Positions 32,973 through 43,806 of a DNA stretch of 64,000 bases are shown piece by piece. The notes beneath the pieces were generated by a model. The model had not been told where the DNA came from, searched no databases, and saw only the letters and a list, made by a program, of their open reading frames with translations. The stretch comes from Megascapheus bottae (lineage: Eukaryota > Chordata > Mammalia > Rodentia > Geomyidae): contig JANJXV010000010.1 in assembly GCA_024803745.1 (NCBI GenBank), positions 28,314,525 through 28,378,524 on the forward strand, in the 5' to 3' direction. Both the position numbers and the translations under genes were made by a program. Numbering within the stretch: position 1 is the stretch's first letter; each line of letters begins with the position of its first letter.

Positions 32973-33457
32973 TGCCTCTCCAATTCTACTTTTAATCCAT
33001 GATATATTTCTTCTTTGAAAATGTAATAATTTATTTTATTAATTTTCTTTGTAGGACATTCAAGCTCTCATATACTTTTCCATGGGTTATTCCTGGGTAA
33101 CAATATTGTTCACTTGGGTTTAATGTAGGATACATTATTTTGTCTCATTCAATCAAGTAATAGAAGGAAAATGTTAACTCCATATCCAAGAAATACATTC
33201 CCAAACTCCTAGAACTAATAAACCACTTTAGCAAAATGGCAGGAGACAAAACCAGCCCTCAAAAGTCAGTGGCTTTTCTGTATTTCAACAATACACAAAC
33301 AGAAGGGGAAATCAAGAAAATGATCCCATTTGCAATAGTCCCCCAAAGAACAACATATTTAGTAATTAACTTAACCAAAGATATAAAAGAATTAATGAAA
33401 ACTATAAAAGCTTAAAGAAAGAAATTAAAGAGGATACCAGAAAATGGAAAGACATCC

Positions 33458-33709
33458 ATGCTAATTGATAGACAGAACCAACATAGTGAAAATGGCAATG
33501 CTGCCAAAAATGATATAAAATTTCAATACAATCGCTATCAAATCCCAAAGACATTCTTTACTGAAATAGAAGATACAATACAAAGTTTCATATGGAACAA
33601 GAAAAGGCCTAGAATAGCCAAAAGAATTCTAGGCAAAAAGAGCAATGGAGGTGGTATTACAATACCACATTTCAAACACTACTATAGAGCCATAATAGTA
33701 TGGCACTAG
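33458..33709 (+). pseudogene. L1 class B ORF2 RT-region fragment
   Basis: An 83-codon open piece with [20 protein letters not shown] and [20 protein letters not shown], conserved in the ORF2 region following the RT active site. Flanking frames carry stops. Non-functional. Confidence 0.85.
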
Positions 33710-34694
33710 TACAAAATTAGACCAGAAGATCAATGGAACAGAATAGAAGATCCAGAAATAGATCCACATACCCATAGTCAACTTGTATTTGACAAAGGAG
33801 CCAAAGATATACAGTGGAAGAACACAGCCTATTCAATTATTAGTGCTGGGAAAACTGGGCAGTCACATGCAGAAAACTAAAAACTGAACCTAGCCTTTTG
33901 CCATGCACAAGCATTAACTCAAAATCAGACCTGAAACCTTGAAACTATTACATGACAGAGTAGGAGACACTGGAACTCATAGGCACAGGCAAAAACTTCC
34001 TGAGCAGAGTTCCAAAGTCACAACAGATTGGAGAGAGACTTGAAAAAGGGAACAATCTAAAAATAAAACCTTCCCGTACAGACAAAGGCATAGCTACTAA
34101 GTAGGAAGACAGTCAACCAACTGGAAAAAGATATTTACCAATAATATATCAGACAAATGCTTAATACCCAGTATCTACAGGGAACTCAGGAAACTAATCC
34201 CCCCTCCAACCCAACAAACCAATCACTAAATGGACAAGAGAACTAAACAGAGACTTATCAAAAGAAGAGATTACAATGACAGAAAAACTAGAGAAAATGC
34301 TCATCATCCATTGTCATAAAGGAAATGCAAATAAAAATAACCCTAAGATACCACCTTACCCCAATTAGAATGGCCAATATTCTGAATTCAGACAATGACA
34401 GATGCTGGTGGGGTTGTAGAGAAAGAGGAACTCTACTGAACTGCTGATGGGAATATAAACAAGCTCAGCCTCTCTGGAAGGCAGTTTGGAGGTTTCTTAA
34501 AAAAACTGAAAATAGACCTTCCCTACAATCCTGCCATACTATTTCTGGGCATCTACACTGAGCATCATAACCCAGGATATGATAAGGACACCTGCTCGGC
34601 TATGTTCTTCTCTGCACTGTTCACAATAACCAGGCAATGGAAACATCCCAGATGCCCTGCTGCATGTGAATGGATACAAAAAAATGTGGCAAAT

Positions 34695-35499
34695 ACTGCT
34701 GGTGGGAGTGCAAAGTCATTCAACCACTATGGAAAGCAGTATGACAGTTCCTCAAAAGACTAAACATAGAGCTCCCCTATGACCCAGCAATTCCACTACT
34801 TGGCATTTACCCAATCATCCAGAAATAAGGACAGACTAAACCAACTAGCACAACGATGTTCTTGCAGCACTACTTACCATAGCAAAGATATGGAACCAAC
34901 CAAGATGCCCTTCAGTTGATGAGTGGATCAACAAGATGGTATTTATATGCAATGGAATTCTATGCTGTCGTCAGAATTAATGACACGCCCCATTTGTTAG
35001 GAAATGGAAAGACTTAGAAAAAATCATATTAAGTGAAGTAAGCCAGACTCAAAGGAACATAGAATCAATTGTTTCCCTCATGTGTCATAATCAGTAGAAA
35101 CGTTGGACTCTCCTAGCAGAGATTTACAACAGAACAAAACCTAGATACATAAGGACATATAGTATGACGCTAAATGAAAGGACCTCCAGGATATAGAAAC
35201 AATAGCCATATAATGAGTGATTGTTGTCCTTAATGTATTATCTCTCATCTCTTTTGTTGTCCCTTGGTTATCTCATATTGTTACAGTATTTCACCTTGTT
35301 ATCTGATATTTTGTATATATGCGTATTTGGTTATTTGGAATCGGATAGCAAAGGGGGGAAAACAAGATAAGGGGTAGGGGTGGGGAGAGGGAATTGGGGA
35401 CCAAGACATGATAAATGATATCAATATATGTGAAGTAATGTATCTTCTATCTGGTGAATATAATGTAACATTTATATTAGTTACAATAAACAATATATT
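34695..35499 (+). mobile_element. L1 class A, 5'-truncated, nested in class B
   Basis: It starts within the Cys-rich ORF2 end (CTGCTGGTGGGAGTGCAAAG), continues to CCCTTCAGTTGATGAGTGG and TATGCAATGGAATTCTATG, then a full class A 3'UTR (AAACCTAGATACATAAGG, TTGTTGTCCTTAATG, a G-rich block, TTCTATCTGGTGAATATAATG, TTACAATAAACAA). Direct repeats AAAAAATGTGGCAAATA (34678-34694) and AAAAAGTGGTAAATA (35500-35514) flank it. Confidence 0.92.
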
Positions 35500-35514
35500 A
35501 AAAAGTGGTAAATA

Positions 35515-35718
35515 GGGGCCAGGAGTTTTGCCTAGTGGTAGAGTGTTTGCCTAGCATGCACGAAGACCCGGGTTCAATTCCTTGGTACCATATACATAGA
35601 AAAAGCCAGAAATGGTGCTGAGGCTCAAGAGGTAGAGTTCTAACCTTGAGAAAGTCCAAGGATAGTACACAGGCCCTGAGCTCAAGCCCACGACTGGCAA
35701 AAAAAAAAGTGGTAAATA
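35515..35718 (+). mobile_element. IDL-Geo SINE inserted at the tail of the nested L1
   Basis: The element (35515-35703) has GGAGTTTTGCCTAGTGGTAG, ACCCGGGTTCAATTCC, Geo CTCAAGAGGTAGAGTTCTAAC and a short A tail. Its 15-bp target duplication AAAAAGTGGTAAATA (35500-35514, 35704-35718) is perfect and reuses the L1's duplicated site. Confidence 0.96.
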
Positions 35719-36185
35719 TATATAATGGAGTTCTAGCCAACTGGCAAGATAATAATGGCATTTGCTGGGAAGTGGATGAAATTAGAGCGTATCATCTTTA
35801 TTTAGGTAAGTCAACACTGAAGGAAAAAAAGGCACATGCTCTCCTTGTTTTGTGGCTAATAGATCCAAATAGTAAAAGAACAATGACTCAATATTTGGGT
35901 ACCCAAGGTTATGGACATGGTTTTGGAGATATAAACATAACTACATAGATATAAAAATCTATGAAGGGACATATACTCTAAAGACATAACATTATCTTAT
36001 ATATCTTGATACCTATCTATGTTGTACAAACCCTTAGCTTAATCTTAGTTATGTTCTAAAATCTATATGCCAACGATTGCCTATAGAGATTCCCTTCTTG
36101 AATACTTGTTTGTTAAACATGACATTTGAAATGGGATGTAAAAATCAATGTTTATAAAATCTTTTTACAAAAGCTTGTATAATTG

Positions 36186-37894
36186 AAAAACATGCATAAT
36201 AAACTGATATATTGAATGAGTGCCACCCTTGGTGGTTCTACCAATGTGAAAAACTTAGAATCATTGAAATGAATCACATTCTGATATTTAACAGAAAAAG
36301 GAAAAAACTCATTTAACTATTCTTAATAGAAATAGATACAAAACATTCAACTATAAATTTCATTGATTCAGAGTCATCAATGACATATACAACCCATATT
36401 GGCTTTTCTTCTTGAGTTTTCTTTTCCTGTAGAGTCTCCATATCTGTTACACAAACATTTCTCCATCAATTCCCTTAGGGCCTGCAGTTTTTTTTTTTTT
36501 TTTTCACAACTTGCCAGAAAACACACTCTCTAAGGGTCTGATTGAATACTTCCATGAAAAGTCCTATCGTTTTCTAGCATTTTTGTAATGCCATTATTGA
36601 TTTCCCTTTCCTGTTACATTATTTCTCTCAAGGGGTCTGACCATAGCCTTTCAGAGTGTCCATTTGGCCGACACTGCTTCTCATGAATATTCTCCATGTT
36701 TTTCTTCCCATCCTGTAATATAAACATCATTTTTCCCTCATTGACCTTCCCACAAGGAAACATCTCTTATATACTTTAGATCTCATTTACAATTAAAAAT
36801 GCACTCTCCTTTATCATTATTTAATTCCTTCTTATTTCCCTATCTTTGAGATTTCACTAAATAATTTCATCATTTTTCTCTTGTCTACATTCCTGACTTT
36901 CTATACAACAGTTATTTAGTGAAAATTTGCTTTAAACCCCAGGAAAATATATGAAAAAAATGAAAATAAACCAGTCCTTGCATTTATGTAAAAGAAAGAT
37001 AATAAACATGACATATATATATGTATATGAGAATTACATGTATGTATTTAGGGTGAATAGACATGGAAAGTCTTTGGAAGTATTTGGAGTGGAATTATAA
37101 AATTATGCTATTTATTCATTGGATTATTATGAGTGAAAGTATAGCAAAAGAGAACAAGATTTCTGTTAGTTGAAGGCATGTCAGAAGCAAAAGCTAAATA
37201 TATAGTGTATAAATAACTGTATTATACATGATTACATATGCATACACATATGTATTATGCAAATTATTGTTAGTAGGAATAGCAGAATAATAATGACAAA
37301 TGTGTAATAAAAATATGCAAAAACTTGGTTGTAGATAACAAAGTTAAACTGCTTGGTACTTCCCTAGTGAGAAGATGTCTTTCTAATCAGGAATATAAGG
37401 AACAAAACCTTTCATTTCACTTGGGGTGCCATGATTATGACACAAACAGTATCTTACTAAAGAAAAAAAATATTTCTACAAAGACAAGAGACCAGAATTG
37501 TCCAATATCAAAATTGTATAATGGGTTTGCTTTCCTTGTAGGACTCTCTCTTGACTTGGAGTTGCAGCCTTCTTGTCTCTTTATATAATCATCCTGAGAT
37601 TCCACTATCAGAGTTTAATTTTCCAAGGCCCAATATGAAAATGTAGTCATATATTTAAGGATTTGGTTTATGAATTCTGAGCAACACAACCTACTCAATA
37701 AAAATGGAATACTAGTATATTCCAGATATATGCCAGTCTTGGTAGTCAATTCCTGGAAAAGCAAAGTTTTAACTACATGGAATTAATCAGACATAAACTA
37801 GTTTTGAGTATGAAACTATTGCAGGTGTTTGTGCCCATCTTACTCTCTTTTGTCAAGTACAGGTATGTGGAATGGCCAGATGCAATTGGTCAAG
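36186..37894. other. Unique intronic sequence
   Basis: Contains an 18-T run near 36490-36507 and a small TA-rich stretch at 37015-37030. No gene recognised; the 87-codon frame at 37325-37588 has no support. Confidence 0.4.
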
Positions 37895-37961
37895 TACCCA
37901 CTAGCTACTGAATGCAACTATAACCCTTTTATACATTACCTGAATGATAAGATACATTTTT
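37895..37961 (+). mobile_element. Old L1 3' end used as target by a later L1
   Basis: GTACCCACTAGCTACTGAATG, CAACTATAACCC and CCTGAATGATAAGATACATT align with the older L1 terminus (ACCCATTACCTGAC, TGTAACTGTAACCC, CGACAATAAAATACAA). The following L1 sits in its tail. Confidence 0.6.
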
Positions 37962-38438
37962 CTTCTATTTTTATATAATTTTATTGTAATTGTAATTAAT
38001 AGAAAGGGTTATATTATACTCACCAAATAGAAGGTACATTACTTCACAAACATTGATACCCTTTCTCATGTCTTGGTCCTCATTTCCCTCCCCCTACCAC
38101 AGCCCCTCATCTTGTTTCCCCCTTCCCTATCTGATTTCAAATAACCAAAAACTCATATATACAAAAATATCAGATAACAAGGTGAAATACTATAACAACA
38201 TGAGATACCCAAGGGACAGCAAAAGAGATGAGAGATACCATAGTAAATTAAGGACAACAATCAGTCATTATATGGCTTTTGTTTCTATCTCCTTGAGGCC
38301 CTTTCATTTAGTGTCTTACTATATATTTAGGTTTTATTCTATTGTAAATCTCTGTTAGGAGGGCGCAAGGTTTCTACTGATTATGACAAATGAGGGAAAC
38401 CATTGAGCCTTTGTTCCTTTGAGTCTGGCTTACTTCAC

Positions 38439-39154
38439 TTAATATGATTTTTTTTCTAAGTCTTTCCATTTTCTTACAAATGGAGCAATATTGTTCTTTC
38501 TGACAGCAGCATAGAATTCCATTGTGTATAAATACCACATCTTGTTGATCCATTCATCATCTGAGGGACATCTGGGTTGGTCCCATATCTTTGCTATGGT
38601 AAATAGTGCTGCAATGAACATCATTGTGTTAGTGGACTTAGTATGTCCTTGTTTCTGGATGACTGGGTAAATGCCAAGTAGTGGAATTGCTGGGTCAATG
38701 GGGAGTTCTATGTTTAGTCTTTCGAGAAACTTCCATACTGTTTTCCACAGTGGTTGAATGAGTCTGCACTCCCACCAACAGTGTAGTACTGATCTCTCCT
38801 GGCCACATTCCCCACAAGCATCTATTATTTTTAGTTAACTGGAGTGAGGTGGAATCTTAGAGTTGTTTTGATTTGTATTTCTTTTATGGCCAGAGATGTT
38901 CAGCATTTCTTCATGTGTCTATAGGCCATTCTTATTTCTTCTTCAGAGAAGTCTCTCTTTCAGCCTTTGGCCCATATTTTAATGGGATGGTTGTTTCTTT
39001 GTTGATTGGTTTTGGAGTGAGTCAATTTTTTGAGCTGTTGATATATTTTAGATATGAGGCCTTTGTCTGTTGTATTGTTAATGATGATCTTCTCACACTT
39101 TGTAGGCTTTCTAGCTAATTTGCTAGCTATGTCCTTTGCCATACAGAAGCTGTG
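38439..39154 (-). pseudogene. L1 ORF2 C-terminal half (sense part of the twin-primed element)
   Basis: Minus-strand frames give FCMAKDIASKLARKPTKCEK and DKGLISKIYQQLKKL (38960-39181), then TIAKIWDQPRCPSDDEWINK and MWYLYTMEFYAAVRKNNI (38439-38624). Several frameshifts between them. Non-functional. Confidence 0.85.
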
Positions 39155-40141
39155 CAAGAAGAAAGCATAAAGGACATCCAAATAAGAAAGAGGAGTTGAA
39201 ATTTTCCCTTTTTGCAGAAAACATGATTCTGTATTTAAAGAACCCTTTATACTCCACTCCCAAGCTGCTTGAGCTGATTCAAAACTTTGGAAAGGTAGCA
39301 GGGTATAAAATTAACCCTCAAAAATCAACTGCCTTCCTATATGCCAACAATGAGAGGAATGAGGCAACAATCAGGAAAGGAACTCCTTTTGCAGAAGCCT
39401 CAAAAAAATAAAGTACCTAGGAATTAACTTAACTAAGAATGCAAAAGATTTTTTGTTGAAAACTTTAAAACCCTGAAAATGGAAATTAAAGCAGAACTGA
39501 GGAAATGGAAGAACCTCCCATGCTCTTGGATTGGAAGAATTAACATCATGAAAATGGCAAACTTGCCAAGGGCTATCTACAAATTCCATGCAATACCCAT
39601 CAATATCCCAATGTCATTCTTTAAAGAAATAGAAGAAGAAATCCAAAATTTCATAAGGAATAATAAAAGACCCAATGTAGCAAAAACAATTCTTTTCAGA
39701 AATAACAGTGCAGGAGGAATTTCAATACCAAACTTTGGACCCTATTACAGTGCTAGAGTGACCAAAACAGCTTGGTACGGGTACAAGAACAGGTCTGAAG
39801 ACCAATGAAGTAGATCTGACAACCCAGATATTAACCCACGGAACTATGGCCACCTAATCTTTGATAAGGGAGCCAAAAAAAATAGAATGGAAGAAAGAAA
39901 GCCTCATCACCAACTGGTGCTGGCAGAACTGCTTAAGAACCTGCAGAAAATTAATGTTGAATACATCCTTCTTTGTCACCCTGCACCAGAATTAACTCCA
40001 AATGGATGAAAGACCTCAAGGTATAAGCAGATACCCTGAAAAATTTACAAGAAATAATAGGAGATATACTAGGTCTCCTTGGCATAGGTGGAAACTTTCT
40101 TAATAAGGACCAAGAAACACAACAAATCAGAGAAAGTCTGA
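39155..40141 (+). pseudogene. L1 ORF2 RT-region, inverted part
   Basis: Plus-strand frames: [15 protein letters not shown] (the FADD active-site motif mutated to FAEN), [20 protein letters not shown] and AFLYANNERNEATIRKGTPF (39136-39411), then [19 protein letters not shown] and GGISIPNFGPYYSARVTKTA (39479-39808). Loss of the second active-site Asp alone would abolish polymerase function. Confidence 0.88.
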
Positions 40142-40187
40142 ATAAGATACATTTTTTTATTTGTATAGCTTTTAAGTATAAGAGCTC

Positions 40188-40442
40188 ATTAGGTCTTCTT
40201 GGCACAGGTCAAAACTTTCTTAATAAAGACCTAGAAACATAACAGATTAAAGAAAGTTTGGACAAATGGGACTGCATTAAACTGCAGAGCATCTGTATGG
40301 CAAAGGACATAGCTATCAAGCTAAATAGAAAGCCCATAGAGTGGGAGATCTTCACTAGTCATACAACAGACAAGGGACTCATATCTAAAATATATCTACA
40401 GCTAAAAAAATTGAATCTTTCAAAAACAAAGATACATTTTTA
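40188..40442 (+). mobile_element. Separate L1 ORF2 fragment, sense
   Basis: Encodes LGLLGTGQNFLNKDLET then IKESLDKWDCIKLQSICMA, AIKLNRKPIEWE and DKGLISKIYLQLKKLNLSKT, overlapping in L1 coordinates the end of the preceding inverted piece, so it is a second insertion or template switch. It ends in AAAGATACATTTTT, a third copy of the neighbouring target word. Confidence 0.8.
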
Positions 40443-41491
40443 ACAAAGATATTTTGTATTCATAAACTGCTATGTATGAGCACAAAAAAACATAAAACAG
40501 AATAGCTAACCACAGCACATAAATACACATACTATGAAAAGTTAAATAAACAACTGGACTTAGAAGGGAGGAATTTCAAAGCATGTCTCCTGATGAAACA
40601 AAGTCAACACGATGCTCTTCAACTTGTGTTTGCATATTCTGCCAAAAATTACTTTCCTTTCCAAAGACAGTTTAATCCTAAATCCTTCAGTCAAATTTTC
40701 TCATTGAATATTAATTTATCAAATACAGACCTGTGAAAATAGAGGTTGTATTTTTCTTGTGGTTATTAAAATCTTATAGACCACTTCATAAGTGTTTCCC
40801 AATACATCTGTGAAATTAATACAAAACTAAAGAACTACATAAATTAATATATACACACATATAAAATACCCATATTTGTTCATTTCATTTGTTAGAAACT
40901 GTGTTTGGCAAATATTCAATTTGTTCTGCTTAACTGTTTGAACATTTAGCTATTAATAGGTTTGCATAACTGTCCCTGGGCAGTGAAATAAGAGCAAGAT
41001 TTATGTATTATTTTTAATTTTATGCAGTAGAAGAGACTTGGGCACTTCTCCTGCCTCTTTTATGCAGAAAGAAATGAATAAACTGTATACTGTAGATGGG
41101 TAGACTCTACTAGCTGGCTCCTTTATCAGTCCTAGGTGAAGTAGTTCTCTCTTCCATGATTTCCTCATAACTTGTTTGGACTTGTTGATAGAGAATTAAA
41201 CCCATCCTACACTTTGGGTTTTAAAGCTTCCATATGGCAGACATTATTAACAAAATAGTCACACACTCTTTAGTTACTTAAAATAGTACTTTAAAACAAA
41301 ACAAAACAAAGAAGTAGGTCATTCTAGCTTTCTTCATCTGCTATGATGTAGTCTCTCTTTACCTAGCTCAATTATTTCTAGGGACCTCTCAATATGCATT
41401 ATCATTTAATATTGACTATTATCATTTTCATTAAGTGATATGTTTATATTTAATTTCCTTGCTTCAAAATATTAAACTGACATTGGTCTAT
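40443..41491. other. Unique intronic sequence
   Basis: Contains a short (AAAAC)n at 41297-41311. No gene recognised. Confidence 0.4.
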
Positions 41492-41575
41492 TGCTTTTTT
41501 TTTCTCTCCCTGCCTCCCCCTCTCTTCCTTCCCACCCCTTTTCTTTCTCCCTTTATATTCTTCCTTCCTTCTTTT
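41492..41575. repeat. Polypyrimidine tract
   Basis: T/C-rich with CTCCC, CTTCC and CCCC words. Confidence 0.8.
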
Positions 41576-41790
41576 GTGACAATGCTAGGATTTAACCTCA
41601 AGGTCTATAGCTCTTACGTGGCTTTATTTCTTACAGCTATCCCTCTAACACTTGAGTCACACCTCCAGTGAACTGGAGGTTATTTTTACATGGATTTGTT
41701 TTCACAGGCTTCTCCTGACCTTGATTCTCAGTCTTAGCTTCCTGTGTAGTTGGAATGTGAGTCCTTGGTATGCATCATTGTTTTTCCTAT
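41576..41790 (-). mobile_element. Old 7SL/tRNA composite SINE, degenerate
   Basis: TGCTAGGATTTAACCTCAAGG, CACTTGAGTCACACCTCCAG, CCTGACCTTGATTCTCAGTCTTAGCTTCCTGTGTAG: antisense tRNA-like tail then 7SL head, strongly diverged. Confidence 0.55.
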
Positions 41791-43770
41791 TGGCATTGAT
41801 TCTTTACTCACTCTGAATGTTTGTCTTCTCTGTCATCTTCCACTCCCATGTCTCCACCAACTTTAATGCTACATTGCATTTTCTCTCACCTCTTCTTAAC
41901 TCCCTTATTTCTTCCATTTCATTTGCTTGTCTCAGGAACTCGTTATAATATCCTATTCTCATCTTTCTTGCTCTACATTTTCTCAGTCTTCTGTAGTCTT
42001 TAGCTTGAAATTTACTTTTATATGATATCCATAATCTTGAGTCATATCCATAAACACTTCACACATGTCATTCCTATCTGTTCAATAAGTTTGAATCTAT
42101 GAATTTTTGTTAATATTTATTTTACTTTAAACAGCAGATATTGATAAACAAGAACAGTCATTTAAAATTTATGAGCCTTCCATATACCTCCCCTTGTGTA
42201 ATAAAGTTTTCAAACATTAGGAACATTAGTAACATTAATCTTCATGAAAACTTCTTTGATAAAAATCCTTCTGATTCTAAGAATTATGCATTATTTCTCT
42301 ATGCATTAGTAACCATAGATATACAAAGAAGCTATGTTGTTTTCCAAATATGGATCAAACCTCAGTTCCAGCTGCAATGCCCACACCTGTTTGCTCTGCT
42401 ATTATATTATCTCATCAATATCTCAACATCTGGTCATTACAGATTTATGAATGTTTTACTATTAATTGATACTAATTCATCATCATTCTTGTATACTGCT
42501 ACTGAGACCACTCAATCAAAATTAATGTCCATCTTCCCTACATACTATCATGTCTCCTGTAGAGTTTGTTTTTATGTTTAGATTTTATAATCCTAAGGAA
42601 AAGGACTCTCATTTTGTTTTGCTTTCCTTGGCACCTGGCAGGATGGCCAAACTAGTGGCCATTGAAATAGCCCATAACTAAAAATGACAGTAAGGTATGA
42701 AATATTTTTTTAACAATATAAGTGAAAGGTGATGAATTAAGAGGATGGTAGCTTATACCAATTCATAAACACATATGGTAACAGATTGGTTTATTTGATA
42801 CTAAACAATAATGACTAAGGGACACAAACAGTGAATAAATATGGGTGAGATCTTGGTTTCCTCCACAGCATATATTTGTTGGATACACTGTGTGTAAGTG
42901 TGTGTATGACAGTGTATCATTTAGAAAATGCAAGTGATGCTTAGAATCCATGATTTCTGCAATTTGGTTTCCTGTCTTTCTTCTTCCCTGATTATTAGCT
43001 GTAATGTGGTTTTCATTCATAATGCTTGTGGAACACACTGAAGCAGTTGTTCCTGTGATCAGGGACCCAGTGTATTCTACTAATCATCCTCACTCTTCTA
43101 GGATCCAATAGTTCCCCTCAGGGCTCCCCAATTAGACTGCTCAGTGAAGACTGTTCAGCTAGTTTGAGTTTATTAAGTGTCTTTATTGAGCAATTGGAAT
43201 ACTGATGAGAGCTCTTCAGGCTTAGACTTAGAACATGTATAAAAGAGAACATTACTAACACAATCACCAATATTTTAAGTGCTTATGCACAGGCTTTCTC
43301 CATACTTGATCTGCTTTAAAAACACAATGAGATTCTTATCCAATCCCAGTAGAGGAAAATGTATCATATTACAGAAATAATGTCAATATGTATCTGTTCA
43401 TTATTTTCATTCATTCATTTAATTCAGTATAATATTTCCTCACATCTAATATATGCCATCTTGTTTCTAATGTTTCTAGGCAACATTAATTTAGTGATTT
43501 AATTGTTTAACATAATGAAAAATGCATTCTTTAAATTTATTTCATATTAACATAGCGCAGATTTAATATACTATGCACTCATGTATACAAATAGTATGCA
43601 TAATGTATACTATACAAATGTTTGTATACTAATACAAATACATTTTAATTGAATACCCAGATAAAAATGTTAATAAATAGACTAAAATAATTTTAATTTG
43701 GGGGGAATTTCCTTCACATTGGAAGCAGATATTAAATTATCCTTGCCATATCATGTCAGTAAACACAAAT
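41791..43770. other. Unique intronic sequence
   Basis: Includes a 146-codon plus-strand frame (42141-42581) with no recognisable domain or splice context; I do not call it. An AT-rich inverted-repeat-like patch lies at 43566-43640. Confidence 0.4.
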
Positions 43771-43771
43771 G

Positions 43772-43806
<35 letters not shown>
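43771..43806. repeat. (AT)n microsatellite
   Basis: About 17 AT units with one ACAT interruption. Confidence 0.95.

Larger units (their letters stand above)
29331..32979 (-). mobile_element. L1 with intact-looking 5' end, ORF1, EN, and deleted RT
   Basis: Read on the minus strand: 5'UTR (32979-31443), ORF1 (31442-30598, broken), ORF2 endonuclease (30327-29563), the EN-RT linker to about 29453, then a jump to the ORF2 C-terminal region (29449-29331). The whole RT domain is missing. The 5' end, ...GGCAGAAGATGGTGGCC, resembles the start of human L1. Protein segments are well preserved, suggesting a young source element. Such an element cannot reverse-transcribe itself. Confidence 0.88.
31443..32979 (-). 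promoter_or_regulatory. L1 5'UTR / internal promoter region, GC-rich
   Basis: This 1.5 kb is strikingly GC-rich in an AT-rich window and lies directly upstream of ORF1 on the minus strand, ending in an L1-like 5' terminus. L1 5'UTRs carry an internal RNA polymerase II promoter. Plus-strand open frames of up to 230 codons arise from this composition. Sequence beyond 32979 returns to AT-rich intron. Confidence 0.85.
33185..36185 (+). mobile_element. L1 class B (RT to 3' end) interrupted by a class A L1 and an IDL-Geo
   Basis: Class B sequence runs 33185-34694 and resumes at 35719-36185. It encodes degenerate RT (KSVAFLYFNNTQTEGEIKK-like, then [21 protein letters not shown] and [16 protein letters not shown]) through the Cys-rich C-terminal region. 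The 3'UTR has CAAACCCTTAGCTTAATC, TTCTTGAATACTTGTTTG and CATTTGAAATGGG. Two later insertions (34695-35499 and 35515-35703) lie exactly between TGTGGCAAATA and GTGGTAAATA copies of the same site. Confidence 0.9.
37947..40156 (-). mobile_element. Twin-primed (5'-inverted) class A L1 with 15-bp target-site duplication
   Basis: 37962-38440 is antisense 3'UTR and 38440-39154 antisense ORF2 C-terminal half. At about 39155 orientation flips, and 39155-40141 is sense-strand ORF2 RT region, the part that precedes it in the element. This is the classic 5' inversion of target-primed reverse transcription with a second primer. ATAAGATACATTTTT flanks both ends (37947-37961, 40142-40156), with microhomology to the L1 at the inner edge. 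Confidence 0.93.

Noticed and set aside
42141..42581. 146-codon plus-strand open frame
   Set aside because: No known domain, signal or splice context; composition is like the flanking AT-rich intron. Chance frame.
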